From Candidatus Cloacimonadota bacterium (GTDB lineage: Bacteria; Cloacimonadota; Cloacimonadia; Cloacimonadales; Cloacimonadaceae), in assembly GCA_028695495.1 (NCBI GenBank), contig JAQVIX010000012.1, positions 1 to 40,873 of the forward strand: 40,873 nucleotides of DNA, written 5' to 3'. Every line of letters starts with the position of its first letter. The first letter of the stretch is position 1. The notes under the pieces were generated by a model. The model searched no databases, had not been told where the DNA came from, and was given only the letters and a program-made list of their open reading frames with translations. Of this stretch, positions 26,081 to 33,776 are shown one piece after another. A program made the position numbers and the translations under genes.

Positions 26081-26878
26081 ATGAAAGATAAACACTTAAA
26101 TAAAATCGGCATAAAACAACTAATTCGGCTGGAATGGCTGGACCGCACACTTTCTCTGCTGCTTGCCGGTATGTCCCCGGAAGAGATTCGCCGGGATTTA
26201 AGCGACTATTTGGCAGATAAAAAACCCAGCGGCGGCATCGGAGAACGGGGGTATAAAACCTATACCTTAGCCATTGCCATCCTTTCCGCCTGGTTCGATC
26301 CTGCGATCCAGTGGCACAGCTTACGGGATAAATTGCTGGTGCAGGCGCGGCAGCTTCCCCCAGAAGAATGGATGGTATTACACTGGACTCTAATGCTTGC
26401 CGCATATCCCTTTTGGTTCAATGTAGCTATTCAAACCGGCAGAGTATGCGCCCTGCAGGAAAGGGTTACCCGCAAACAAATCTTCGACCGCCTGATAGAA
26501 CGCTATGGCGAACGCAGCACCATCTTAAGATATGCGCGCTATGTAATAAGAAGCTTCAAAGCCTGGAAGATCCTGGAAGATACCGAAACCCGTGGCTGCT
26601 ACCAAAAGGGAGCTTCCATTCCTATCAGCAATCCGCAAATCATGGGCTTGCTCTTTGAAGCCATGCTCATCTCTACCCAGGGCAACAAAGCCCCTTTGCG
26701 CAGTTTGGCTTATTCCCCCGCACTTTTCCCCTTCATCCTTGCTACTGAACGGGCGCCACAAGCCGTGGCAAGCAATCCGGCGCTGGTAGGTGAGCGCCTG
26801 GGAGATGGGGAGATGATGGTGTATTTACAAAATGATATTGATAAAGATGATTTATCAAAAAGGATTGAACACAATTAA
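26081..26878 (+). CDS. brxA: BrxA-like (DUF1819-type) protein
   Basis: 265 residues, 3 bp after pglZ. It is an all-helical protein with the order of features seen in BrxA: a first block of a leucine-rich helix plus a Ser/Asp segment (LDRTLSLLLAGMSPEEIRRDL), a central WMVLHWTLMLAAYPFWFNVA block resembling the E. coli YLLWLAVCRRYRFIADFA segment, and a winged-helix-like end (ILRYARYVIRSFKAWKILED, then GASIPISNPQIMGLL). BrxA is a small DNA-binding protein; in BREX-3 it is the last gene, as here. The protein is about 60 residues longer than typical BrxA because of a C-terminal extension (about 205-265). The match is by pattern and position, so the name is tentative. By eye its Arg codons (mostly CGC) look more host-like than those of brxC. 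Confidence 0.65.
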   Translation: MKDKHLNKIGIKQLIRLEWLDRTLSLLLAGMSPEEIRRDLSDYLADKKPSGGIGERGYKTYTLAIAILSAWFDPAIQWHSLRDKLLVQARQLPPEEWMVLHWTLMLAAYPFWFNVAIQTGRVCALQERVTRKQIFDRLIERYGERSTILRYARYVIRSFKAWKILEDTETRGCYQKGASIPISNPQIMGLLFEAMLISTQGNKAPLRSLAYSPALFPFILATERAPQAVASNPALVGERLGDGEMMVYLQNDIDKDDLSKRIEHN

Positions 26879-26887
26879 GAGGTTCGT

Positions 26888-27139
26888 TTGCAAAAAAGGA
26901 CGAAAGAACACATACTCGAAGATAAATCTAAGAATGTATTTAGAACATTATTGCCTGAGAATTGGCTATTTAGAGAAAAATCGCACGATTATGGTATTGA
27001 TGGAGAAATAGAAATATTTGATACCGACAATAAAACAACAGGTTTGATGTTTTACATTCAACTTAAAGCAACTGATTCAAAGGGAAAGAACACAATTCAT
27101 AAAATCCGAATGAAGTCGGACACTATACGTTATTTTTAG
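26888..27139 (+). pseudogene. DUF4365-like gene truncated by a repeat
   Basis: 83 residues from a TTG start at 26,888 with AGAGG upstream. The sequence HDYGIDGEIEIFD, followed by GLMFYIQLKATDS, is the start of a DUF4365 domain, a nuclease-like fold with D...E..QLK-type active-site spacing that is common in defence loci. Family members continue for at least 60-100 more residues. Here the frame ends in SDTIRYF followed by TAG, and that TAG spans the first base of the dispersed repeat copy (27,138). The rest of the domain is not found on the far side of the repeat. It is most likely a broken gene at the right edge of the island. Confidence 0.75.
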
Positions 27140-27515
27140 CTCTTATTCAAACATGGTGGGTAAGCCCCTAATGACCTATGGAGCAAGCATTTTCCCTGAA
27201 AACGTGGAAACACAAACAATCTCGAGGCTGTCCAGTAATACGAAAAACAACATAACAACAAGAAATGTCCACCCCTGAAATGTAGGGGTTCAATGCCTTG
27301 AACCCGCCGAAAAATACACGCAACAAGTAATCATTACGGACTCAATATCAATTTATTACGGTGTGCGCCCCTACATTCTCGTTTCGTTAGATATCGTGCT
27401 TGCGAGTGTTTGAGCAAGATAAACCCTGGGTATGTGATGCGTTTTTATGAAGATCTTTTTATTCTCCAGCCCCTCACGAAGCAAGATTTCTGTACTCCTT
27501 GAATACGAAGCCATT
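27138..27515 (+). repeat. Dispersed repeat, full copy, right flank of the BREX-like island
   Basis: Direct repeat of 14,333-14,755. The first 225 bases or so are nearly identical. It lacks about 41 bases carrying the GCGCACGC and GCGGGCGC hairpin of the left copy, the junction being GTGTGCGCCCCTAC. The 3' module (GAGTGTTTGAGCAAGATAAACCCTGGGT) and CTTGAATACGAAGCC are kept. Confidence 0.9.
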
Positions 27516-28145
27516 AAGGGCTTCATTTTTCCTATTTTTAGCTCATGGGTTTCTATCTCACCCACTTGGATTGAACAAGCGCCCTTTTTGTTTGTCATTT
27601 TTTTAATCGGGATATCGAGAATATCGGAAACGGCATGCCGGGCATTGGATTCAAAGTGATTGCTGATACAGAATAGAAAGCTTTTGAACTTCAAAGGGCT
27701 GTCCAAGCAAGGTGACAGGTTGCGGGCGGCAGGGCTGCGCACGTGGCGAACATAGTTTGTTGCTGGCATAATTGGCATAAAGCTAAGGGCTTTTACGCTC
27801 TCCAGTATGTGAAGTCAATGCCGCTTGTAAAAGGCGGTTACAGAACTGATAGGCGGATAAGCGTCATTAACTCCACAACTCACTCAATAATTTGTGTAAA
27901 TTAGCGTTAATTCGTGGACAATTATCATTAAACGGCAAGATGCCGTTTTTACTTTCAAGCGACAAGATGTCGCTTCCACGGCGCTTCTTCCTTGGCTCTC
28001 GCCCTCACAATGCCCTCACCTCTCCCCGTAAATTGCCGGTCGAGGCGAGGGCATTACGAGGGAGGCAAAGGGGCAAGCCAGCAAAAGTAATTGACTAAAA
28101 ATCCCCTGCCATTTATCTGGCGAAAAATATATTTGGGAGAGAAAA
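27516..28145. other. Intergenic debris
   Basis: No gene is believable. A minus-strand frame covering 27,371-27,778 runs through the repeat and is rejected. The stretch contains the paired AAGAT-loop hairpins listed separately and an ordinary GGGAG ribosome site at its right end. Confidence 0.6.
27931..27975 (+). repeat. Pair of AAGAT-loop hairpins
   Basis: AACGGC-AAGAT-GCCGTT (27,931-27,947) and AAGCGAC-AAGAT-GTCGCTT (27,957-27,975) are perfect hairpins with the same five-base loop, 9 bases apart. The same paired arrangement with different stems occurs at 40,543-40,588. Confidence 0.85.
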
Positions 28146-28469
28146 ATGATACTATCTACCACCCCCAGCCTGGATGGCTATGAGATAAGCGACTATTTGG
28201 ATGTAGTAAGCGGCGAGGTGATAATGGGCGCCAATATTATCCGGGATTTGATGGCTTCCATTACGGACGTAGTAGGCGGACGCAGCGGCGCTTATGAGAG
28301 CAAATTGCAAGACGGGCGCCGGGATGCCATGCTGGAAATGAAGCAAGCGGCAATGCGCCTGGGCGCCAATGCCATTCTCGGCATTGATATAGATTATGAA
28401 GTAATCGGCAATAGCATGCTAATGGTAGCCGTAAGCGGCACCGCCGTGGTGGCAAAGAAAAAGAGCTAA
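28146..28469 (+). CDS. YbjQ/UPF0145 family protein
   Basis: 107 residues, the full length of the YbjQ (DUF74) family. Typical segments are a start [14 protein letters not shown], the block [29 protein letters not shown], then [24 protein letters not shown] and [12 protein letters not shown]. These proteins are small pentameric alpha-beta proteins, sometimes called heavy-metal-binding; the physiological role is unclear. A GGGAGAG ribosome site precedes the ATG. The gene is convergent with mutM, with a single base between the two stop codons and no room for a dedicated terminator. Confidence 0.93.
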   Translation: MILSTTPSLDGYEISDYLDVVSGEVIMGANIIRDLMASITDVVGGRSGAYESKLQDGRRDAMLEMKQAAMRLGANAILGIDIDYEVIGNSMLMVAVSGTAVVAKKKS

Positions 28470-28470
28470 G

Positions 28471-29274
28471 CTATTTCTGACACAGGGGGCAAAAGAAGCT
28501 GGAACGTCCGCCTTGCCGGATGCGTTTTACCTCGTGCCCCAGTGGACAGATTTCCTTGTGATATACTCTTAGGAAGTGCTGGAATTCGCCAGTTTTATCA
28601 TCTATACGCCGGTAGTCGGACACGCTGGTGCCGCCCACCAGAATGGCTTCATTTAGTACATCCACGGTGTGTTTTACCATCTCTTTCGCCTGCTGGAGGG
28701 TGATTTTATCTCCCGCAGTTTCGGGGCGAATCCTGGCACGGTAAAGCAGCTCGCATACGTAGATATTGCCCAAGCCGGCAACGATGCTTTGATCTAAGAG
28801 CAGGTTTTTGATGGGCGCTTTTCTGCCTTTCAGTTTTTGCAGAAGGTATTGGGCGGTAAAATCCGGACTCAGCGGTTCAGCACCCAATTTCGGCAGATAG
28901 TTTTGCAGATTCTCGCTTTTTAGCAGGATAATCTTGCCAAAGGTGCGCAGATCAAAAAAGCGGATGGCGGCGCCATTATCCAGTTCAAAGCGGGCACGCT
29001 CGTGTTTGTGCACCTCATTGGGCTGCGCTTCATAGATCAGCTTTCCCGTCATGCGCAAATGGATGATGAGGCTGGTGGCGTTATCCAGGTTTAGTATCAT
29101 ATACTTCCCGCGGCGGATACCGGCTATTACGCGGGCGGGAAAAGGTTCGTAATCCAAGGCGGGGTCGTAGCTTACAGTGCCGGGGTAATAGGAATGAAGG
29201 GCGCTAATCTGGCGACCTTCCAGCGCGCTTTGCAAGCCTTCTAAAACGGTATGAACTTCGGGTAATTCGGGCAT
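28471..29274 (-). CDS. mutM: Formamidopyrimidine-DNA glycosylase MutM/Fpg
   Basis: 267 residues, normal for Fpg. The catalytic N-terminus is MPELPEVHTV, with Pro2 and Glu3 of the mature active site; Lys in HLRMTGKLIYE, the H2TH stretch QSIVAGLGNIYVCELLY with its DNA-binding Asn, and GGRSSFFC at the end are all present. The enzyme removes 8-oxoguanine and formamidopyrimidines and cuts the backbone by beta,delta-elimination. The C-terminal zinc finger is unusual: Cys243, then Gly246-His247 where most Fpg proteins have CxxC, followed by Cys262 and Cys265, giving C-x3-H...C-x2-C. A TTAGGAT ribosome site supports the start. Confidence 0.96.
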   Translation of the reverse strand: MPELPEVHTVLEGLQSALEGRQISALHSYYPGTVSYDPALDYEPFPARVIAGIRRGKYMILNLDNATSLIIHLRMTGKLIYEAQPNEVHKHERARFELDNGAAIRFFDLRTFGKIILLKSENLQNYLPKLGAEPLSPDFTAQYLLQKLKGRKAPIKNLLLDQSIVAGLGNIYVCELLYRARIRPETAGDKITLQQAKEMVKHTVDVLNEAILVGGTSVSDYRRIDDKTGEFQHFLRVYHKEICPLGHEVKRIRQGGRSSFFCPLCQK

Positions 29275-29345
29275 AATATATCCTAATCTTTAGCAATTGA
29301 CCGGCAGTAAATACCACCGGTCTTTATCTTCCAGACTAAAGGCTT

Positions 29346-29984
29346 TTACAGCGCTTCCTGAATCTTCTTGATCAGCATGGATTCCGGCGCTGCGCCTTCC
29401 TGAAACCAGTCTTCATTGATGGTGGTGCGGGGCACGCCTTGCACGGAATATTTCTGCGCCAGATGCGGAAACTCTGTCACTTCCACCATATCTGCCTTTA
29501 CCATATCGCTATAATATGCCATTTGCTGCGCCAAAATCACAGCTTGCGGGCAATAAGGGCAGGTGGGGGTAACGAATACCTGCAAATGCACGGGTTTCTT
29601 TAGCTCATCTAGGAACTTCTTAGCTTTATCCGAAAGCTTGAGTACGCCTGTGGATACCATCAAAATGGCGGAGAGCAGTGAGGAGAATTCATAGCCGGCG
29701 GGAATGCCGTAAAAGCGGATGCCATAATCCTTTTCGCCTACTAATGCAATGGCGGGAATCTTGTCGATCCCAAAGGCATCTACCACTTCTTTTTCGCTAT
29801 CAAACTGGTGTACTTCCAGCTTTAGCAAGGGGTTTACGCTTACCACTTCTTCCAAAAGCTGATGCGTTTCTTTGCAATAGCCACATTCAAAGGGCTGGGT
29901 AAAGTATTTCAATGTGACGGGTTTTGTCATGTGAGTAAGGGCTTTCTTTACGTCTGCCATTACTTTTTCATCGAGTATGGGCAT
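29346..29984 (-). CDS. Two-domain thioredoxin-like protein disulfide oxidoreductase
   Basis: 212 residues from the ATG at 29,984, chosen because GGAGG stands directly upstream; a longer frame to 30,113 has no ribosome site and an atypical N-terminus. Two thioredoxin folds in tandem are visible: the first with Cys34-Gly-Tyr-Cys37 and the cis-Pro loop KIPAIA, the second with Cys142-Pro-Tyr-Cys145 and the loop QGVPRTT. This is the layout of the PDO/glutaredoxin-like family (about 215-230 residues), known from thermophiles and anaerobes, which reduces or isomerises disulfides in the cytoplasm. No signal peptide is present. A GACCGG...CCGGTC hairpin lies at 29,299-29,322 between it and mutM but lacks a T run in this direction. 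Confidence 0.9.
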   Translation of the reverse strand: MPILDEKVMADVKKALTHMTKPVTLKYFTQPFECGYCKETHQLLEEVVSVNPLLKLEVHQFDSEKEVVDAFGIDKIPAIALVGEKDYGIRFYGIPAGYEFSSLLSAILMVSTGVLKLSDKAKKFLDELKKPVHLQVFVTPTCPYCPQAVILAQQMAYYSDMVKADMVEVTEFPHLAQKYSVQGVPRTTINEDWFQEGAAPESMLIKKIQEAL

Positions 29985-30207
29985 TATTCCTCCATAATTC
30001 TTGCGTTTATAAAATAAAATAATGAAAGTTCTGCCTTTGGCAAATACTTCATGTTTTGGAAAGATATGGCAAGGGCTGGGGGTGCGAGATTTGGGCAAAG
30101 ATTTATGTGGCATTTTAGGCAGTATTTGCTTATTATTTATGTATGTTTATTAAAAGCCAGGGCGTCATATTCAAGAAAAAGGTTGACGTGTCCTTTGGAG
30201 GTAAAAA

Positions 30208-30762
30208 ATGTGTACTCATGAGATTGAGTTTAAGAATGAGCAAAGGCTCCTAAGAAGCAATGTGATATACAGATATATAATAATACCTGCTATTTTGGTT
30301 TTTAGCATACTGCCCCTAAGTCTTTTTGCCAGTGGCTTTAGTGAAGAATATAAGGCTTTGATATCCTGGCAATTGCCGGATAATGCAGTGGAAATAAAGG
30401 CGCTGAAAGAAATTGACTCCCTGTGGTATAGGGATGGCAATCTCTTTAGCGGCTGGCTGTTTGAACGCCATCCGGAAGGACAGCTCTTGCGAGCTGCTAA
30501 ATATCACAAAGGCAAGGCACAAGGTCCCAGCCTGATGTGGTATCCGGATGGAACGCCGCAGATGAGCGCAAATTATTACGATGGAGCTTTGAACGGACGC
30601 TTTTTGGGCTGGTATCCCAATGGCGGTGTGATATATGATTTATATATAAAACGCGGCACTTTTGCCGGGGACAATCTCTTTGAACTGGGAGACCCGCGCA
30701 GCGGCAGCGAAGATGAATATTATGAAGGTGAAGGACGAGACAATGACGGCAGTTACGAATAA
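30208..30762 (+). CDS. Membrane-anchored MORN-repeat protein
   Basis: 184 residues. A charged N-terminus is followed by one hydrophobic segment (about 21-45, IIIPAILVFSILPLSLFASG), so it is anchored in or exported across the inner membrane. From about residue 75 there are MORN_2-type repeats: FSGWLFERHPEGQLLRAAKY, HKGKAQGPSLMWYPDGTPQM and LNGRFLGWYPNGGVIYDLY. The C-terminus is acidic. Related YwqK-type proteins carry several such repeats and have no known enzyme activity. A GGAGG ribosome site precedes the ATG. It is the first gene of a six-gene plus-strand run, and its last 20 bases overlap the likely panB start. Confidence 0.8.
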   Translation: MCTHEIEFKNEQRLLRSNVIYRYIIIPAILVFSILPLSLFASGFSEEYKALISWQLPDNAVEIKALKEIDSLWYRDGNLFSGWLFERHPEGQLLRAAKYHKGKAQGPSLMWYPDGTPQMSANYYDGALNGRFLGWYPNGGVIYDLYIKRGTFAGDNLFELGDPRSGSEDEYYEGEGRDNDGSYE

Positions 30763-31567
30763 GATGCCCAGCCCTGCCAGCTTTCAAAAGATGAAGGAAG
30801 CGGGGCAAAAGATTACGATGGTAACCGCTTATGACTATGCGGAAGCCTGTGCGGTATCCGCTAGCGAGATCGATTTGATCCTGGTGGGCGATAGCCTGGG
30901 AAATGTAAAACTGGGCTATGATAGCACACTGAAGGTAACTATGGCAGATATGCTTTTGCACACGGCGGCGGTAAGGCGCGGCGCCCCAAATAAGTTCATC
31001 ATAGGCGATATGCCCTATATGAGCTACCATCTTTCGTGTGAGGATACCAAGCAAAATGCAGCCCGCTTTGTTGTCGAAAGCGAAGCCAATGCCGTAAAGC
31101 TGGAAGGCGGCAATCCCTCCCGCATTGACGCCATCAAAGCCATTGTGGATATCGAAATCCCCGTTTGTGCCCATCTGGGGCTTACTCCCCAATCCGTTAC
31201 CCGCTACGGTGGCTACAAGGTACAAGGCAAGAGCGAGCCGGCTCACGAGGAAATCCTTCTGCAAGCCTCTGCAATTGAGGAAGCAGGCGCCTTTATGCTG
31301 GTAATGGAAGGCGTGCCGGAGCTTTTGGGCAAGAAGATCAGCGAAGCGCTAAACATCCCGGTAATCGGCATCGGAGCCGGCAGATACTGCGATGGACAGG
31401 TATTGGTATATCACGATATGCTGGGCTACAACCCAAATATTGCGAAGTTTGTAAAGAAATATCAGGAATTGGCTACCCTTAGCACTCAAGCCTTAAATAG
31501 CTACCACCGGGAAGTGCGCGAAGGGCTTTTCCCCGGCGAAGAACACGTTTATTACCCCATTAAATAA
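30743..31567 (+). CDS. panB: 3-methyl-2-oxobutanoate hydroxymethyltransferase PanB
   Basis: 274 residues from ATG 30,743, chosen for the AAGGA ribosome site 7 bases upstream; ATGs at 30,722 and 30,764 are alternatives. The enzyme makes ketopantoate from 2-oxoisovalerate and 5,10-methylenetetrahydrofolate, the first step to pantothenate and CoA. Signature residues are present: Asp50-Ser51 in VGDSLGNV, Asp89, Lys119 in VKLEGG, HLGLTPQ and Glu189 in VMEGVP, with GIGAGRYCDGQVLVYHDMLG completing the barrel. It overlaps the stop of the MORN gene by 20 bases. No other pantothenate genes are in the window, so its place before porX is probably incidental. Confidence 0.97.
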   Translation: MTAVTNKMPSPASFQKMKEAGQKITMVTAYDYAEACAVSASEIDLILVGDSLGNVKLGYDSTLKVTMADMLLHTAAVRRGAPNKFIIGDMPYMSYHLSCEDTKQNAARFVVESEANAVKLEGGNPSRIDAIKAIVDIEIPVCAHLGLTPQSVTRYGGYKVQGKSEPAHEEILLQASAIEEAGAFMLVMEGVPELLGKKISEALNIPVIGIGAGRYCDGQVLVYHDMLGYNPNIAKFVKKYQELATLSTQALNSYHREVREGLFPGEEHVYYPIK

Positions 31568-31587
31568 AACATTTTAAGGATGTGATC

Positions 31588-32187
31588 ATGAAAGATAGAA
31601 CTAATAGCATGACTCCGGAAGAGAAATTCACCGCCATTGCCAATCTCAAAGAGAAGCTGGAAGATAATTTCGTGGCTTTGGGCGAGCTTTTAAGCGAAGT
31701 AAAGCGCAGCAAGCTCTTTCGCTTCAAGGGTTATGAATCCTTCAAAGACTTTGTGGAAGCTGAGTATCAGCTTTCCGGAACTTTGGCAGGCAAGCTGGCA
31801 CAAACCTTTGATCTCTTTATCGAAGAAATGGATATTGACGACCAAAGCGTAAAAGAAATAGGCTTTGAACGCCTGCAATTGATAAAGCCATACGTGCAAA
31901 AGGCAAATTGGAACGAACGGGGCGAATGGCTGCGTAAAGCCGCCGAAACGCCCACCAATGACTTAAGAGCAGAGATAAAGGAGCTAAAAAAGCAAGAAAA
32001 AGAAGAGAATCCAGACCTCAAAAAGATATTCACCGATCAATACCTGGAAAAAATGGTTAGTTGGTTCAATTGTAGCAAAGCCGAGCTTAATTTCAAACTG
32101 GCTCTTTTTTTTCAAGAGGCAGACCTCGATGAGGTGAAAAAGATAGTGAAAGAACGGCAGCGCGTTTTTGAACAGGAAACAAAGTAA
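31588..32187 (+). CDS. Helical protein of unknown function upstream of porX
   Basis: 199 residues from ATG 31,588, with AAGGA 7 bases upstream; a GTG at 31,582 is less likely. Fully helical and highly charged. The block VALGELLSEVKRSKLFRFKGYESFKDFV followed by SGTLAGKLAQTFDLFIEE has the shape of small DNA-binding proteins that carry a 'Gy.sF.dyv' helix pair (DUF3102-like), but I cannot place it in a named family. A coiled-coil stretch rich in Lys and Glu lies at about 125-150. It is 20 bp after panB and 12 bp before porX, so it is probably co-transcribed and could be a partner or regulator of PorX. Confidence 0.7.
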   Translation: MKDRTNSMTPEEKFTAIANLKEKLEDNFVALGELLSEVKRSKLFRFKGYESFKDFVEAEYQLSGTLAGKLAQTFDLFIEEMDIDDQSVKEIGFERLQLIKPYVQKANWNERGEWLRKAAETPTNDLRAEIKELKKQEKEENPDLKKIFTDQYLEKMVSWFNCSKAELNFKLALFFQEADLDEVKKIVKERQRVFEQETK

Positions 32188-32199
32188 GGAAGAAAGATC

Positions 32200-33762
32200 A
32201 TGAAACTAATGAAAATACTCTGGGTGGATGACGAGATAGACCTGCTCAAGCCATTCATCCTCTTTCTGGAAGAAAGAAACTATAGTGTGGATACCTGCAA
32301 CAACGGGGACGACGCCATCGAAAAAGTGTTGGAAACCAAGTACGATCTGGTTATCTTGGACGAAATGATGCCCGGGCTGGACGGGCTTACCACCCTGCAA
32401 GAAATCAAAAGAATAAATAATGCCATACCCATTATTATGGTAACCAAAAGCGAGGAAGAAGGGCTGATGAATCGCGCCATCGCCTCGCAGATATCGGATT
32501 ACCTGATCAAGCCAATCAATCCCTCGCAGATTATCATGGCAATCAAGAAAATCTTTGAGGCAGATGAGATAAAGGCAAATGAGATTGGGCAGCAATATAC
32601 CCGCTATATCGCGCAGCTAAATCAGCGCCTCTTTTCCAGCCCCACCTGGGAAGAATGGGGGCAGATTTATCGCGAAATGGTGCAATGGGAACTGCGGATA
32701 GACGAAGTAAACGACGAAGGCTTGCGCCAAACCCATTTCCTGGAAAAGCGCAATTGTAATACCGAGTTTACGAACTATTTAGAGCGCAATTATCATAAAT
32801 GGCTGCAAACGGACGACCGTCCAAACCTCAGCTTTGATATCATCTCCCAATATATTGCCCCGCATTTTGAGGAGAATCTGCCCATCTACTTCATCATCCT
32901 GGATTGCATGAGGCTGGATCAATACCTCGCCATTCAGCCCTATATCCAGGAACTCTTTGAAGAGGAACTGGACTTGTATTTCTCCATCTTGCCTACCGCC
33001 ACGCCGTATTCGCGTAATAGCATCTTCAGCGGGCTTTTGCCCATTGATATTGCGAAGCGCTTCCCCGAATATTGGGTAAGCTCGGCGGAGATGGATAATA
33101 GCCGAAACCGCAATGAACACCAGCTTTTGGATGAACACATTGGCGATTTGGGCTTTGACCTGGATCCTTCCTCCAAATACGTAAAAATCTTTAATATGGA
33201 AGAAGGCAATTTCGTATTGCGCAAGATCGATAGCTGGAGCCGGGAAAACCTGGTGGTATTGGTATATAACTTCCTGGACCTCCTAGCGCATCACCGCAGC
33301 CGCGACCAGATATTGCAAGAGACCATCCCCCACGAAGAGGGGCTGCGCGCCTTTACCAAACACTGGTTCCTGCATAGCAGCCTTTACGAAGCGCTAAAGC
33401 TTATTGCACGCCAGGATGCCATCGTAGTGATCTCCACAGACCATGGCAGCATCAAGGTAAACCGCGCCACGCAGGTGATAGGCGATCGCGATGCCTCGGT
33501 AACAGTTCGCTACAAAGAGGGCAAAAACCTCTCGGCAAATGACCGCCACGCCCTCTTTATCAAAAAGCCTGTGGATTACGGCTTGCCCTCCAAAAGCATT
33601 GTGGATAACTTCATCTTTGCCAAAGATGACTACTACTTTGTATATCCCAATAGCTATCACCAATATCAGCGGCAATACAACGGCACCTTCCAGCATGGCG
33701 GGGTATCCATGGAAGAGATGATCCTGCCCGTAGCCACCTGCCGCAGCAAACGCAGAAGATAA
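32200..33762 (+). CDS. porX: PorX-type response regulator with PglZ domain (T9SS regulation)
   Basis: 520 residues, matching the 518 or so of P. gingivalis PorX. The N-terminal receiver domain has the acidic pair Asp10-Asp11, phospho-acceptor Asp54 in VILDEMMPGLDG, Thr82 and Lys104 in LIKPINP. A helical linker (about 125-215) leads to a PglZ alkaline-phosphatase-fold domain with Asp235 in IILDCMRLDQY, Asp414-His415-Gly416 in ISTDHGS and a final QHGGVSMEEMILPV. PorX is phosphorylated by the kinase PorY, acts with the sigma factor SigP to control T9SS genes, and cleaves cyclic or linear oligonucleotides through its PglZ domain. Two T9SS cargo proteins in this window fit this role. It should not be confused with the BREX PglZ. 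No porY or sigP is nearby. Confidence 0.93.
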   Translation: MKLMKILWVDDEIDLLKPFILFLEERNYSVDTCNNGDDAIEKVLETKYDLVILDEMMPGLDGLTTLQEIKRINNAIPIIMVTKSEEEGLMNRAIASQISDYLIKPINPSQIIMAIKKIFEADEIKANEIGQQYTRYIAQLNQRLFSSPTWEEWGQIYREMVQWELRIDEVNDEGLRQTHFLEKRNCNTEFTNYLERNYHKWLQTDDRPNLSFDIISQYIAPHFEENLPIYFIILDCMRLDQYLAIQPYIQELFEEELDLYFSILPTATPYSRNSIFSGLLPIDIAKRFPEYWVSSAEMDNSRNRNEHQLLDEHIGDLGFDLDPSSKYVKIFNMEEGNFVLRKIDSWSRENLVVLVYNFLDLLAHHRSRDQILQETIPHEEGLRAFTKHWFLHSSLYEALKLIARQDAIVVISTDHGSIKVNRATQVIGDRDASVTVRYKEGKNLSANDRHALFIKKPVDYGLPSKSIVDNFIFAKDDYYFVYPNSYHQYQRQYNGTFQHGGVSMEEMILPVATCRSKRRR

Positions 33763-33776
33763 GAAAGGATAAAAAC

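Noticed and set aside
27371-27778. Minus-strand open frame of 135 codons
   Set aside because: Begins in debris and runs through the dispersed repeat; the same region in the other repeat copies contains stops, so it is not a conserved gene.
29985-30113. N-terminal extension of the thioredoxin-like gene
   Set aside because: GGAGG stands immediately before the ATG at 29,984, and the shorter product has the normal family length.
30497-31264. Minus-strand open frame of 255 codons
   Set aside because: Antisense to the MORN gene and panB; composition is a mirror of the real genes.
32200-33762. PglZ domain here as a second BREX locus
   Set aside because: It is fused to a receiver domain with phospho-Asp54 and has PorX length; no brxC or methyltransferase is near.
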